This document shows, one piece after another, positions 31,926 through 42,644 of a stretch of 64,000 nucleotides of DNA (its first letter is position 1; each line of letters begins with the position of its first letter). Location: NCBI GenBank assembly GCA_009667805.1, contig CM019065.1:150014101-150078100 (forward strand), given 5' to 3'. The DNA comes from Leptobrachium leishanense. Taxonomy: Eukaryota; Chordata; Amphibia; Anura; Megophryidae. The notes beneath the pieces are model-generated. The model saw nothing but the letters and a program-made list of their open reading frames with translations, had not been told where the DNA came from and searched no databases. A program made the position numbers and the translations under genes.

Positions 31926-32164
31926 GCGTGGTCCCTACCAGCACCTTGGTTGCTCTACCTGGCTCACTCCGTTCCCCTCCTACCCCTTTAATTTTGCTGT
32001 CTTTTCCTGCTGTAATGCCACATATGGTGGCTTATTTTCTTTGGTTGGTTTTTGTATATCACCTATGTATACTAATAAAATATTGAATGCAAAAAAAAAA
32101 GTAAACAATAGTGCTGTATTATTAAAAAAAAGAAAAAAAATTATATCACACATAATCTGATCAT

Positions 32165-32400
32165 GTTTTTTGTAAAGGCTATGCTCTGGCCTTTCCAACG
32201 ACACCAGACGTGGCCTTCTAGCTGCCATGAATCAGAAGATATGGAGGTCCAAATGACCCCTATCTCTCCACCATAGGAATTTCCCTGGCCGGCTATGAGG
32301 GAATTCCCTTTCTGACTTCATTGCGCCCATGTGCGATGATGACAGGTGATGGGGGGGGAGGCCCCGGAGGCAGAGTTGACATTAAAGGTGTTTTAAGGTT
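32165..32400. mobile_element. piggyBac-type element P, copy 2 (fragment)
   Basis: GCTATGCTCTGGCCTTTCC, CCAACGACACC and a mirrored TATGGAGGTCC..CCCTATCTCTCCACC segment match 35915-36010 and 9290-9410. It begins just past the L1 3' end and lacks both P termini. Confidence 0.55.
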
Positions 32401-32660
32401 TTTGTTGGCAATATAATGGCAGGGTTTTGCCTATCTTTGACAATAGATCAGACCATGAAGCCTAAGGGTGTAGTGTGATTAAGAGGCCAGGTGTTCATAG
32501 AGGCCATGATTGCATTGAGTATTTGATGTCTTGAGCAAATTGAAACATCGACGTGCAGCAAGGCTGTGTTTTTTGGGAATATGGGTGGTATGAGAGAAGT
32601 TAAAGAATGTTTTTTTTGTATGCTGCTAAACAGTACAAATAGGGTATGGTCTGTATGGAT
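32401..32660. other. No recognised feature
   Basis: Nothing recognised between the P fragment and the hAT MITE. Confidence 0.4.
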
Positions 32661-32814
32661 CAATGGTTCCCAACCCTGGTCCTCAAGTAACAGGCCAGGT
32701 TTTTCAGATACCTGAAGTACAGCACAGGTGATATGATTTGCTGCATTTCCCTAAGGTAACCCTTAAAATCTGGCCTGTTAGGGGTACTCGAGGACCAGAG
32801 CTGGAAACCACTGA
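32661..32814. mobile_element. hAT MITE H, copy 1
   Basis: CAATGGTTCCCAACCCTGG and, inverted, CAGTGGTTTCCAGC ends, with AACAGGCCAGGTTTTTCAG mirrored by AATCTGGCCTGTTAGGGG. Same family as 36632-36815 and 62230-62411. Confidence 0.8.
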
Positions 32815-33630
32815 AAGAACATAATATCCAGGTCTCAAAATTTTAAATAGTCAGAGGCACACTTGCAATGCAGGTTATAATTTGTTTGAAGCATAATAAG
32901 GAATTGCCACAGATCTGGGAATAATTACATGGTAAATCTATAGCATAATCACTCACACAACACTTTGCTACGAGATATATATTCGCTCATGCAAACTGGA
33001 TATTTTTCTGAGTTGTATTCCTGTGGATCACTAACATTAATGCACATCACGGTGTAAGACCCATGCGTCTTTACGATGCAATCAAGCACACTATTCCTCA
33101 CCAAGACGTTCAGTACCCAGGAACATTGCAAAATAGTGTGAGAGGCATGAAGTTGGATTCTTCTTGAATTGCAATAGATGTTTGACTCAAGCAAATTGCT
33201 CATATCTGCTTTTGAAGATATTTTAATTCACCGAAAGGGACAGCCAGTTGTCCCAGTAGATCTGCCGGAGTTTCCAGGAAGATGAGATTATAATGGGCCA
33301 AAGGTTAACCGTTAGAGCACATTTCACTGGTGATCATCAGACTAGGTTGAGGTTCAGCAATGCATTTAGAACGTTTCATCAGCTTTCTTTAATCTACATA
33401 AAGCTGACGGATTGGATCAATAGCTATAGGCTGATCTATGGATCATGTAGGTGTGGAGTGATCTACCTGGTCTATAATCTCTTGTGCTGGCCCTTGAAAC
33501 TTTTCATGCCTTTTCTTTTTTTATCAGTTGCTCTTCTGTTGTTCATTTGAATAACTAATTTAAAAGTTACTCTGTCATGTTATAACAAGGTACGTCTTCT
33601 GATAGAGAAATCATTAGCACTTCTATAAAG
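32815..33630. other. No recognised feature
   Basis: No internal repeat match, no frame with a domain. A candidate for unique host sequence. Confidence 0.4.
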
Positions 33631-33635
33631 GCTAA

Positions 33636-33826
33636 CATAGGCCTCAATTTAATTATTTTTAAAAAGATTTTCAAATAATTACAATCAGCTATACACGCTC
33701 CAAAAGATTTACTTGCAGAATACACCATTAAAGTTTATGTGAATTTTTGTAGATAATTTAAATTTTTTATGAGAGATTGTAATCATTTCAAAATGCTTAT
33801 CCAAAGGAATTAAAAATTGAGGCCAT
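33636..33826. mobile_element. Foldback MITE M
   Basis: ATAGGCCTCAATTTAATT at the left mirrors AATTAAAAATTGAGGCC at the right, with GATTTTCAAATAATTACAATC mirrored by GATTGTAATCATTTC inside. AT-rich. It lies directly beside MITE F copy 3. Confidence 0.75.
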
Positions 33827-33834
33827 AATACATA

Positions 33835-34012
33835 CAGGTCTATTCACTAAAGGTGAAATTTAGGAGAATTTGCAGAAGTGAACAATCTAGACCAAATAGC
33901 CGATTTGGAAAGTGAGATAAATGGGAGAATTTTTCGGGTTTGGCTATTTCGACCTAGAATTTTCACTTCTCCTGCCAATTCTCCTGAGTTTCACCTTTAG
34001 TGAATAGACCTG
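33835..34012. mobile_element. Palindromic MITE F, copy 3
   Basis: Ends CAGGTCTATTCACTAAAGG and CCTTTAGTGAATAGACCTG. The palindrome extends beyond the usual F boundary to GGCCATAATACATA at 33822 and TATGTATTATGGCC at 34026. This means the copy sits within, or has captured, the end of MITE M. Confidence 0.8.
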
Positions 34013-34026
34013 TATGTATTATGGCC

Positions 34027-34880
34027 TACTAGGAATTAGTGATAGCAGAGAGCAGAGGACAATTCTGTAAGCCATGGTTCAGAAACCTTGGTCTTTCGGA
34101 TGTTTTGTAATTACATCTACCATGATGCTCAACCAACCTAGTGAGTGGCTGAGGATCATGGGAGATGTAGTGGAGGGTGAAAGGTTGCTGCTGTAAGCAG
34201 CTCCCTCTCTCAATGGCAGGCAAATTATTCCCAACACGCTGAGTAATTAGAACCAGGTAAGTAGTAGCTTCTATATCTCGGCAAGACTTGAGATATCACA
34301 TTGATCTTTAAGCTCAGAGTAATATACATCACTTTGTGAGACAGTGCATGGAGAGTGAACCTGTGAAATGTAGGTTCACTTTAAGGACACGAGAAATCTT
34401 TGAGATAAAGGCAGACTGAACATTATGGGAGGCATAGTCCATGCACACTTGAAATTTAATAGAGAAGCTGTACTTGTCTGAACTTTAAAAGTCTCTTTCT
34501 AATCTTACTCGACTACGTTAACCGGAATTGATTTCAAGGTCACAATGACTCAGAAAACTGTCATATTCGCCTCAGTGATTTAAGACATTTTTTCTTTTTA
34601 TGTTTGACCACTCGCTCGTAAACCTTTTGCGATTATACTGTAAATTCAACATACGAAAGAAGAAATGCTACTAAGATTTCCTTACTGAACTTTTTCATTG
34701 TCATGGGAATCCATCGAAAAGATTTTCCTGATGATATCTATGCTGTCATTGACACCATGTATATAGTCAGATAATAGAAGATATGCACAGTCACTCTCAA
34801 TAGGATGCACCCTGGATAACATACTGGTTGTATATTTATACTAAAACTTTAGTGCAAAAGACACTTTTTATGCTTAGTAT
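34027..34880. other. Mostly unassigned; short hAT-like hairpin piece
   Basis: Around 34080-34200 there is AACCTTGGTCTTTCGGATG ... CATGATGCTCAACC ... ATCATGGGAGATGTAG, similar in style to hAT MITEs whose arms contain CTACAACTCCCATGATGC. Boundaries not resolved; the remainder shows nothing. Confidence 0.35.
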
Positions 34881-34882
34881 TA

Positions 34883-35065
34883 ACCAAAGGGTCTATTCAC
34901 AAAGAACCTGCATTTTGCCACATTGTGGCGCACTTTGGTGATTCCATTTAGCCGAAAATCCAGGGAAGTCACTATTTAGTGAATGTTCACCATATCTTGC
35001 CAAAAACTGATTCACTGAAGCAGTTACCAGACATTGGAGAAAACTGGCGAATTGCCTCAGTGAAT
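34883..35065. repeat. Dispersed repeat family G-like, divergent copy
   Basis: AGGGTCTATTCACAAAG, then TTTAGTGAATGTTCACCAT, ACTGGCGAATTGCCTCAG and GTGAATTCCGCTG. It shares the layout of family G but is diverged. Confidence 0.4.
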
Positions 35066-35336
35066 TCCGCTGAACTGAATAGGAAAAAAAAAAAATAGAA
35101 ACTCCTAACAGGAGATTAAAAAGTATTAAAAATGTGTCAAAATAATAGGAAAGGTCCTTTTAGAATAAAAATTAAAAATCCTGTTAAAAAATACGAAAAA
35201 ATACAAAAAACGTTTTTAAATTCTTTTAAAAATAAGGAAGCTTCTTGAGAAAAATTTAAAGAATAAATGGTCTTTTTTTAAAAAAAATTAGATATTACAT
35301 TTTTTACATTGAACTCAATGAGATTAGCTTGTTTAA

Positions 35337-36543
35337 CCCTTGCGCTGCTGAGGCATTTCCCGCCTCTGTGCTGAGGTCATTTTTACCGATTTTGCTCATC
35401 ATGTTTAAACGTGTTTTGAAGCCTTATTTTAGTATATGACCCAGACATATTATATATCGTTCTTCCCATCAGACTCGGCAGATTCATAATATGTCATTAT
35501 TATAAGTATACGTCATGACCTGTCTGTATATTATAACAAAAAATGCAATAAAATATGAATTTTCAATAATTTACAACGTGTAAAGTGTTTTTTTTTCACA
35601 TTTTAACATGCGAGCAATTGCGGTTATATTTTGTATGGGGTGCGCTTGTTAAAAAAATTAGAGATGGGGTCTCGTTACATATTTCTTTTTGGAAAATTAC
35701 GCAATTTTTAACAAACGCACCGCATACAAAAATCGTTAGTGCAGCATTATTGTTCACATTATAATGGAAATAGGAACAATATTGCTGCATTAACGAACCA
35801 AAAAAAGAAAAAAAAACTTGTTTATTTTTTTTTATAATTTTTTTTAAAATATATATTTTTTTTTATTTTTTTTTAAAAAACTTTTTTCATACTCATGTTT
35901 GGTATTGTTGGAATGGCCATGCTCTGGCCGATCCAACAATACCAAACATTAACCCCTAACTGCCACGGATCGGGAGATAGGGGGTTCATTGGAACCCCCT
36001 ATCTCCACCATTGGTGGCAGTTAGGGGTTAACTCCAGGACTGGCGTCATCGTGCTATGCAGGCCTCAGGGGCCATTCCCGGAAGCTTGGCCGACATCCAA
36101 GATGTCGGCCAGCTCCGGGAAAGGATCACGAACCGGCGCATTTCGGCGCCGATTCGTGATCCGGCCCCCATGGGGTTAATGCCAGGTACCATTTGGAAGG
36201 GCAGGCTGTGCCCTTCCAAACGGTGCCTGGGTTAACCCCCTGCACGCCGCCGATCGGGAAGGGAGAGAGGTCCGAAGGACCTCCCCCCCCTCCCTTTCAG
36301 GCGCCTCCTCCGCACATGCGGGGGGGCGCCTGAATTAGGTGTCATCGCGCCCCCGCGATGACACCTAATTACTCCGGCGACGGTTCCGGGTGCTGGGCTG
36401 ACATCGAGGATGTCAGCCCGCATCGGGGGGGCCAGCGAACCCGGCCGAACGCTGGCCCCAAAGGGAGGACGCGCTCAGCGCGTCCTCCGCAAGGAACGAT
36501 ACTGCGGGTGGACGCACTGAGCGCGTCCTCCGCAGTGAAGTGG
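35337..36543. mobile_element. piggyBac-type non-autonomous element P, copy 3 (complete)
   Basis: TTAA on both sides (35333-35336, 36544-36547) and 1207 bp between CCCTTGCGCTGCTGAGG and CTCCGCAGTGAAGTGG. The first half is AT-rich. The second half is a series of hairpins: AACCCCCTATCTCC pairs (35980-36010), TGACATCGAGGATGTCA-type, TTTGGAAGGGCAGG/GCCCTTCCAAA (36189-36222), TAGGTGTCATCGCG mirrored at 36336-36368, and GAGGACGCGCTCAGCGCGTCCTC (36464-36488). No coding content. The terminal bases place it near piggyBac, but the mobilising transposase is not identified. Confidence 0.75.
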
Positions 36544-36564
36544 TTAAACCTGTCAAATTAAAAC

Positions 36565-36990
36565 TTCGAAACCAGGGCATTTCACCGCAATTCAATGGTC
36601 TGTGAATAGAGGACACGACAGTCTTCTATGGCAGTGGTCCCCAACCCTGGTCCTCAGGGCCCACTAACAGGCCAGGTTTTCCAGATATCTGAAGCACAGC
36701 ACAGGTGATATGATTTGCTGCTCAGTGATTGCAGGATTCAGTCTGCTTTTCCCCAAGGTGATCTGCAAAATCTGGCCTGTTAGTGGGCCCTGAAGACCAG
36801 GGTTGGAAAACACTGTACTATGGGACAATTTCGATGCCACCTAACTGCACCATATTTCGCTGTCAATTCGTCTGTATTTGGAGAATTTACAGCTTTGCGA
36901 ATAAGCAAATTGCACCTACATTGAAATTCACCGGTCGGTGCAATTTCGGGCCAGTTCAGAGGTTAGTGAATAACCCTGTATAGAGAGATG
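36565..36990. repeat. Dispersed repeat family G, copy split by a hAT MITE
   Basis: CAGGGCATTTCACCG ... TCTATGG, then after the insert CTATGGGACAATTTCG, AACTGCACCATATTTCGCTG, GTTAGTGAATAACCCTG. Compare 46495-46735 for the uninterrupted form. Confidence 0.65.
36632..36815. mobile_element. hAT MITE H, copy 2
   Basis: CAGTGGTCCCCAACCCTGG to CAGGGTTGGAAAACACTG. The target duplication TTCTATGG/TACTATGG matches at 7 of 8 positions. The intact paralogue at about 46560 (CTCTATGGGAG) supports the insertion point. Confidence 0.85.
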
Positions 36991-37500
36991 AAGTCAATTT
37001 CTATGCTCTCTTTATCATGGATTTAGCAGTCAGGGAGATTGGGAAGTGGGCAGATTCCGTCCAGAAAACAATGAAATGGGACACATTCCCCCACCGCACT
37101 CAGTTACTTTCGAAGTATGTCAAGGCTCATGAAAGCCAAGCTGACATGATGATAAATGTATGTAATTGAAGAGTATGTGTGTGAATTCATGTATAGCAGT
37201 AGACAGATAGGAGTGTGTATAAATACATGGGTACGAAATACCATATAATTAGATTTGTGCAACAATGTGGAAACACGTGCATGCACATGTAAGGGTATAT
37301 TTGTGAGCTTGTATGATTTGGTTCAAATTCGATAACATTTCAGCCAAATATTGTCCATTTCTGCAATTCAAAAGCATCAGAAATCCAAATAACTGAGCTG
37401 CTGAACCGAATTTCTTCTGAAATTAAATTTACAGTATTGATCTGAGTATAATCAGATCAATTCGAATGGTTGAAAAAAATTGCACTCACTGTGCAATGCT
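36991..37500. other. No recognised feature
   Basis: AT-rich, with GTATGTG-type runs near 37150-37210. The part from about 37315 to 37500 has several ATTCGAAT-type motifs and may be the degenerate start of the R1 repeat that follows. Confidence 0.35.
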
Positions 37501-37735
37501 AATTCTTTAATCCCATTTGCAAACCAAATCAGAAATAGGGACGTTTCGTTATTTTTCGGGTGGTTTTTTTTCTTCGTTTTGGATCATTTCGGACAGTTTT
37601 TCTTTCGTTTTGGTGATTCGGATCATTTCGGGTGATTCGGATCAGTTGGTTTTTCGCTCTTTTATAAGTTATCTTGTTTTTTATTGCTTATTTAACAATG
37701 GGAAGTAGATTAATACCAATAGAATGTAAGTTTAT
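37501..37735. mobile_element. Repeat R1, second copy, left piece
   Basis: TTTCGGATCATT-like units, then GATTCGGATCAGTTGG and AGTAGATTAATACC, AATAGAATGTAAGTTT, matching 1600-1702. It continues at 42073 after the Rex1 insertion. Confidence 0.7.
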
Positions 37736-38399
37736 TAATTTATTTGTAAAGTATTTTACCAGGAAGGATACATTGTGATTTCTCTCGTATGTCCTGGGTT
37801 CAGGAACATTGAAATTTTACAGTCGTTATAGAAACACAAAGTAATAAATGCAAGATATTAAAAACAAAACACAAATATACAGATAGACACAGAAAATAAA
37901 TACTGTATGTAACTAATATAGTCACTATGTTACATGTTTACAGGTGCATTCCGTATTGAGGTATGTTAATAGGGAGCTCTTGAGTGACTTAAGACTGGGG
38001 GAAGATTTTATGGCGTCTGGGAAGTTATTCCATAACTGCGGTGCTCTGTAGGAAAATGAGGATCGAGGCACTTTCTTTTTGTATTGTGGTACTGCAAGTA
38101 AGGTGGTGGTCCTGGATCAGAGGTTATAGGATGAGAGAACTGCTAGGGGAAGCAGCCTATTCAGGTAGGGTGGTAGCTTCCCAGAAAATCTCTTAAACAC
38201 CAGATTGGAAAGATGAAGAGTGCATCTAGATTCCAGCGATGGCCAGTTTAGCTCTTTTAACATGTCACAGTGGTGGGTCATGTAGTTACATTGTAGTACA
38301 AAGCGACGGAAGGAGTTATACAATGTAGTAAGTTTCTGAAGGTGCGTTTTCAGGGCAGCTGCATACACTACATACACTACATCTCCGTATCCAACGCTC

Positions 38400-38765
38400 T
38401 GATTCTGCAACCTCTTTCTTCAACAGCCCTGCCACAAGATCACATCACCCTCTGCCACAGCGCTTGCTTCTGGACTCTGCTGTCCCACCCAGTGCTGGTC
38501 TGAAATTTGTAGCTTACTTTCCAGCTGCTTCCACTTTGCAAATCACCCTAATAAACCCAAGGTTCTAGCCCTTCCCATGATATGTTAATCTGTATATTTG
38601 TGTTTTGTTTTTAATAGTTTGCATTTTATTACTTTGTATTTCTGTAACAACTGTAACCACTCAATGTTCTTGAACCTAGGACATACTTGAAAACGAGATA
38701 AATCTCAATGTATCCTTCCTGGTAAAATCCTTTGCAAATAAATAAATAAAATAAATAAATAAATA
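38400..38765 (+). mobile_element. LINE-tail insertion (Rex1 3' end, plus strand) inside the minus-strand Rex1
   Basis: The RT frame breaks near 38400 and resumes at 38766. The insert ends with CAATGTATCCTTCCTGGTAA and AAATAAATAAATAA, the same tail as the host LINE but in opposite orientation. The upstream 200 bp (CACCCTAATAAACCCAAGG near 38545) are not Rex1-like in this window, so the insert may be a 5'-transduced or chimeric copy. Confidence 0.65.
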
Positions 38766-39966
38766 AGCATTTGTTGTACAATCTGCTTTCTTACCGCGGG
38801 GCTCAGGCAGGATTTATTTCTGTACAGGGCACCTAGTTTGGGGTAAATTTTAGATGAGAGTTTTTCGATGTGGGGGCCAAAGGATAGATTTGGGTCTAAC
38901 CACATACCTAGATATTTGAGAGAAGTGACTGTGGTCAGCGTGCCATTTGATTTTGTCCTGACATGGGGATTTTGCAATTTATGTAGTTTAGGTGCTGTAC
39001 CAAAGAGCATTATTACAGTTTTGTCAGTATTTAAAAAAAGTTTGTAATCTTTGATCCATGTTTCTACCTCTGTGAATTGTTCTTGCAGCACGGCCTCCAG
39101 CTGAGGGAGATTTGGTTTGCTGGTATAGATTACGGTGTCATCTGCGTACATCTGTACAGTTGAGGCTTTGCAGACATTGGGCAGATCGTTTATGAATATA
39201 GTGAATAGTAGGGGGCCGAGTATTGAGCCTTGGAGTACTACGCAAGTGACTGGGAGGGGGAGGGAGGAGCTGCCAGAAATGGACACATGTTGTTATCGTT
39301 TGGATACATACGATTGAAACCATGTTAGTGTGTGATCACTAATACCAGGGTTTTTACATTTTTGTAATAGGATGCCATGGTCTACTGTGTCAAAGGCCTT
39401 GGGAAAATCAAGGAAGATGGCTCCAGTTAGGTCTCCTTGTTCCATGCCAGCTTGGGTATCATTGCAAACTTTTAAAAGGGCGGTTGTAGTTGAGTGATTT
39501 GGACGAAAGCCGGATTGATCTGGGGTTAAATAGTTTGAAGATTGATAATAATAATCACGTAATTGCGTGTATACGCATTTTTCTAAAATTTTTGACATTA
39601 CAACAAGGAGCAATGATATCAGACGGTAGTTGGATACCAAAGTACTGTCACCACTTTTATGGATAGGTACCACTCTCGCAGTCTTCCAGAGTTTGGGTAT
39701 GTATCCAGTCGCCAGTGATTCATGGATTAGGGTTGCGACAGGATTTGCAATTGCCAGCGCACTGATTTTCAGCAGCATTGCTGGGATTTGATCAGGTCCA
39801 GACTGGAATTTCATTTTTTGATTACAGAGAAGTTTAGTAACTACACTGACAGGCACTGGTCTAAAGTTGAATTTATCTGTGATATGGGGTCTCTGCATGG
39901 TTGGAGGGGCCTGACCTGTATTTGGCCTTTCTGTAGGTTTGTCATTTTTTAGCTTAGCAATCAGGG

Positions 39967-40879
39967 TGTCAGGATCGGGTAACCCCGCTTGCAGACAATA
40001 AGCCAACAGACCCAGACCAACCGGTCCTTAGTAATAGCCGGGTTATGGTCAGTAATAATGAGAACGACGAACACAAATAGAGAGTTGGAGTGCGCAGTTA
40101 AACAATGACAGGATTGAGCAAACCCCGATTGCAGACAATAAACCAACAGACCCTGACCAACCGGTCCTTAGTAATAGCCGGGTTATGGTCAGTAATAAAG
40201 CCAGATAACACTGATAGCAGCTAGTGTCTCACAGTCAAGCAGCTTACAGTATAAGTAATACCACTGACCCTAATAACCTGTTGTCAAGGATAGAAAACCC
40301 TGATTGCATAAAATAGTACATAAACCCTAACTAACCGGTCCTTGATTATGGCCGGGATAAAACCGAAAACTAACTGGCAAGCAAAAGGTTAAATGGAAAA
40401 CAGAGTGCTGGAAAACCATGTAACAAAGCCAAACGTTGGAGTGCCAGAGGTCAGGATAGACAGGACAAGCCGGGATGAAAGAACCAGAGAAACAATCAGA
40501 GAGATATATATATACGCAGCAACAAGGCACTAGGTGAAGTGAAACCACGCTAGGGCAATTACAAAGAGACAGGAAGCCCTTTAAATGGAGCCAGGAGATC
40601 ACCCATTGGTAATCAGAGGAAACGCCCCGTTCTCCCATAGGATCACTGATAGAGTGCTGCTATTGGTTCCCATCTTTGCTTAAGGCATCTGATTCGCAGG
40701 CAGACTGACTTCCTGACATGGTTGGTGGATGTGTTAGCTCAAATGGTTGGCGTGCTCCGCCATTCTTTGTCCTATGGTAAACAGTACCCGGGAACAAAAC
40801 GTTCCGGATATCAGCTGCTGTGACAACTGCAACCAGGGGCGAAGGCGCAACACTTCCCCAGACATGGGCCACCGTGACA
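39967..40879 (-). mobile_element. Solo LTR, 913 bp
   Basis: TGTCAGGA at the left and CCGTGACA at the right give TG...CA, with a perfect 5-bp duplication CAGGG (39962-39966, 40880-40884). The minus-strand orientation is suggested by a CATTTAAAGGGC box (about 40580) upstream of a TATATATATA tract. It interrupts the Rex1 RT frame. Three short minus frames (40327-40638, 40660-40899) are incidental. No internal region remains. Confidence 0.88.
39977..40370. repeat. Tandem duplication within the solo LTR, about 135-bp spacing
   Basis: CAGACAATAAGCCAACAGAC ... ACCAACCGGTCCTTAGTAAT ... GCCGGGTTATGGTCAGTAAT occurs at about 39993 and 40132. A third diverged version is near 40303-40360 (AACTAACCGGTCCTTGATTA, GGCCGGGATA). 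Confidence 0.85.
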
Positions 40880-41330
40880 CAGGGTGGTGGCGCATCCAAG
40901 AAAATAATTATTAAAGGTATTTGCTACATCTAGGGGGTGTTGCAGGGTTTGGTTGTTTTCTTTGACAGCAGCTGGTTGGGAGTGGACGGGGGTGCTTGTA
41001 TGTTACTTATGATTTTCCAAAAATTTCTAGGGTTTGATATGTTATTGTTAAAATTTTCATTGAAGTATTGGGCTTTAGCCATTTTTGTTTGTTTTGTGCA
41101 TGCATTCTGGCATTGTCGGTATTCAGAGTGATCGTTAATGGAAACAGTACTCTTGACATTTGACCACAGCAAATCTCTAAGCTGGTACATTTGTGTAAGA
41201 TCAGCTGTAACCCAGGGGAGATGGGCCCCTTTTACTCGCACTTTACGCAGCAGGGCATGGGAATTCCAGACTTGCAGGAGCTCAGATTGAATGTATTCAA
41301 TTGCACAGTCCAGGTCTGGGATTAGGTTTA

Positions 41331-41766
41331 GGCTAGGGTCAGACCAGCGCATTCTGTGCGGACTGTGCGTCCGTGCACAATGGACGTACTTTCTGACTGA
41401 CGACAAGGTAGTGGCCACACAGTCCGTTTTTGTGACTGACTTTTTTTTTACGGATGTAGAAGGGAAAATAAATTAATATGAAAAACATTTTGTCCGCCAA
41501 AATTCTGGACGTCAAAAATGCAGTCCGTCTGACTTCGTTCTATCACTCACACACAAAGCTATGCGGATGTTGCGAACGCAGCGCACTCTGTGCGTCCGTT
41601 CGAGCGGATTTACATTCTTGCCTAACCTGCATTTGTTTGCCGTGTCCATAGTTCCGTGCGGACGTACTTTGTGTGTGGGGCTCCATTGGTCATAATTATA
41701 TGCTATAACGGACGTACAAATGTGCGGCAACACGGACTTGATCAGTGCGCTCGTCTGACCCGAGCC
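41331..41766. mobile_element. Harbinger-type foldback MITE A, copy 4
   Basis: GGCTAGGGTCAGACC to GTCTGACCCGAGCC, TTA on both sides (41328-41330, 41767-41769). It splits the endonuclease coding region of the Rex1 element and is closest to copy 1. Confidence 0.9.
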
Positions 41767-42072
41767 TTAGTCTGTACCATGGGAGCTGTTTGAGATCATT
41801 TAGGAAGGGTCCTAGATTAAATTTATTGAGAGACCTGGTGATTATTACCTTTGGGGGAGATTTTGTGGCCTTTATTTTGCGCACACAGTACACTAGACAG
41901 TGGTCACTGAAGCTATTAGCGAGAACGCCTGCCTCCTGTATTCTATCAGGACATGAAGAGAGAATCCAGTCCAGCAGGGTATGGTTAGGGTTCTTCATAT
42001 TAATGCGAGTGGGGGAGGAGATTAATTGAGTTAGCTGCAAGGCCTTAAACAGTGAGCAGTGGTTATTGGCTT

Positions 42073-42480
42073 TAGGATTCTTTACTTAATTATTCTGTTA
42101 GGATTTTTTAGGCATTTTTTAGGTGAAATTTTAGGATTCCTGACTTTTTTTAAGAAAAAAGACTTTTTAACCCATAGGTTTCAATGCAGCATATGAACAC
42201 TGCTGGGAAGTGCCTCTCTGCAGTATAATTAATGCAGCATATGAATCCACACACTGCTAGGAAAAAGCTCTCTGGAGATCGATTCATTGATTCGATCAAT
42301 TCATTTTTTGATCAGTTAGTTTTTCGTTTTTTCCTAGCAGTGTGCGGATTCATATGCTGCATTAATTATACTGCAGAGCAGCGCTGCCCGGCAGTGTGTG
42401 GATTCATATGCTGAATTATGCTTCAGAGAGGCACTGCCCGGCAGTGTGCGGATTCATATGCTGCATTGATTATCAAGTTT
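42073..42480. mobile_element. Repeat R1, second copy, right piece, with inverted GCATATGAATCC blocks
   Basis: TTCTTTACTTAATTATTCTG continues the 37735 piece. From 42187 the block GCAGCATATGAA..CACTGC is repeated in direct and inverted orientation at least five times up to 42470, giving a foldback around 42270-42330. Confidence 0.65.
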
Positions 42481-42573
42481 CCCACAACTTGACCCCTGTC
42501 TTTACCTCTGTTTGTGTAACACTGTGTGTGTCCATCCAAAAAAACAACACAGGGACCTGGCACAGCAATGTTG

Positions 42574-42644
42574 GGTATTTTTATTTGGAGAATAGCAACA
42601 TTTCAGCAGCTGAAATGTTGCTGATCTCCAAATATAAATATCCA
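42574..42644. repeat. Near-perfect hairpin, about 34-nt arms
   Basis: TTATTTGGAGAATAGCAACA then TTTCAG mirrors CTGAAATGTTGCTGATCTCC then AAATA, with a 2-3-nt centre (CAG). No element identified. Confidence 0.85.

Larger units (their letters stand above)
28469..32100 (+). mobile_element. L1-family element with ORF1 only, split by a hAT element
   Basis: The 5' end is GGGGGGTGTGTCTGG; the 3' end is CTAATAAAATATTGAATGC plus A10. An imperfect duplication GTGAACAA/GTAAACAA (28461-28468, 32101-32108) flanks it. Removing the 1513-bp hAT and one 8-bp duplication leaves about 2.1 kb: leader, ORF1, then a pyrimidine-rich 3' UTR. No ORF2 (endonuclease or RT) is present, so it resembles the half-L1 (HAL1) layout known in mammals. 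Confidence 0.75.
38117..42040 (-). pseudogene. Rex1 endonuclease-reverse transcriptase pseudogene
   Basis: Fragments on the minus strand in order: endonuclease end at about 41769-42040 (LTQLISSPTRI, TLLDWILSS, FSDHCLVY); linker at 40930-41329 (ELLQVWNSHALLRKVRVKGA, NFWKIISNI) up to a stop near 40934; RT at 39293-39961 (WKTARVVPIHKSGD, NYRLIS, QSGFRPNHSTTTAL, FLDFPKAFDTVDH). A frameshift near 39290 leads into 38766-39286 (LQGSILGPLLFTIFINDLP, YADDTVIY near 39145, NTDKTVIMLFG). The C-terminal region is at 38117-38400 (YNSFRRFVLQCNYM). Stops and insertions make it dead. YADD and the motif order are secure; the clade call rests mainly on the 3' tail wording. Confidence 0.85.
37736..42072 (-). mobile_element. 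Rex1-clade LINE, 5'-truncated, heavily invaded
   Basis: Minus-strand order: truncated 5' end near 42065, endonuclease C-terminal part, reverse transcriptase, then the 3' UTR ending in the TTCCTGGTAAAATACTTT, ACAAATAAATT wording at 37737. It splits repeat R1 between AATGTAAGTTT and TTCTTTACTTAATTATT, as shown by the intact copy at 1690-1725. It is itself hit by another LINE tail (about 38400-38765), a solo LTR (39967-40879) and MITE A copy 4. Confidence 0.85.

Noticed and set aside
31433..31991. Proline/phenylalanine-rich frames
   Set aside because: They translate the pyrimidine-rich tandem repeat in the L1 3' UTR.
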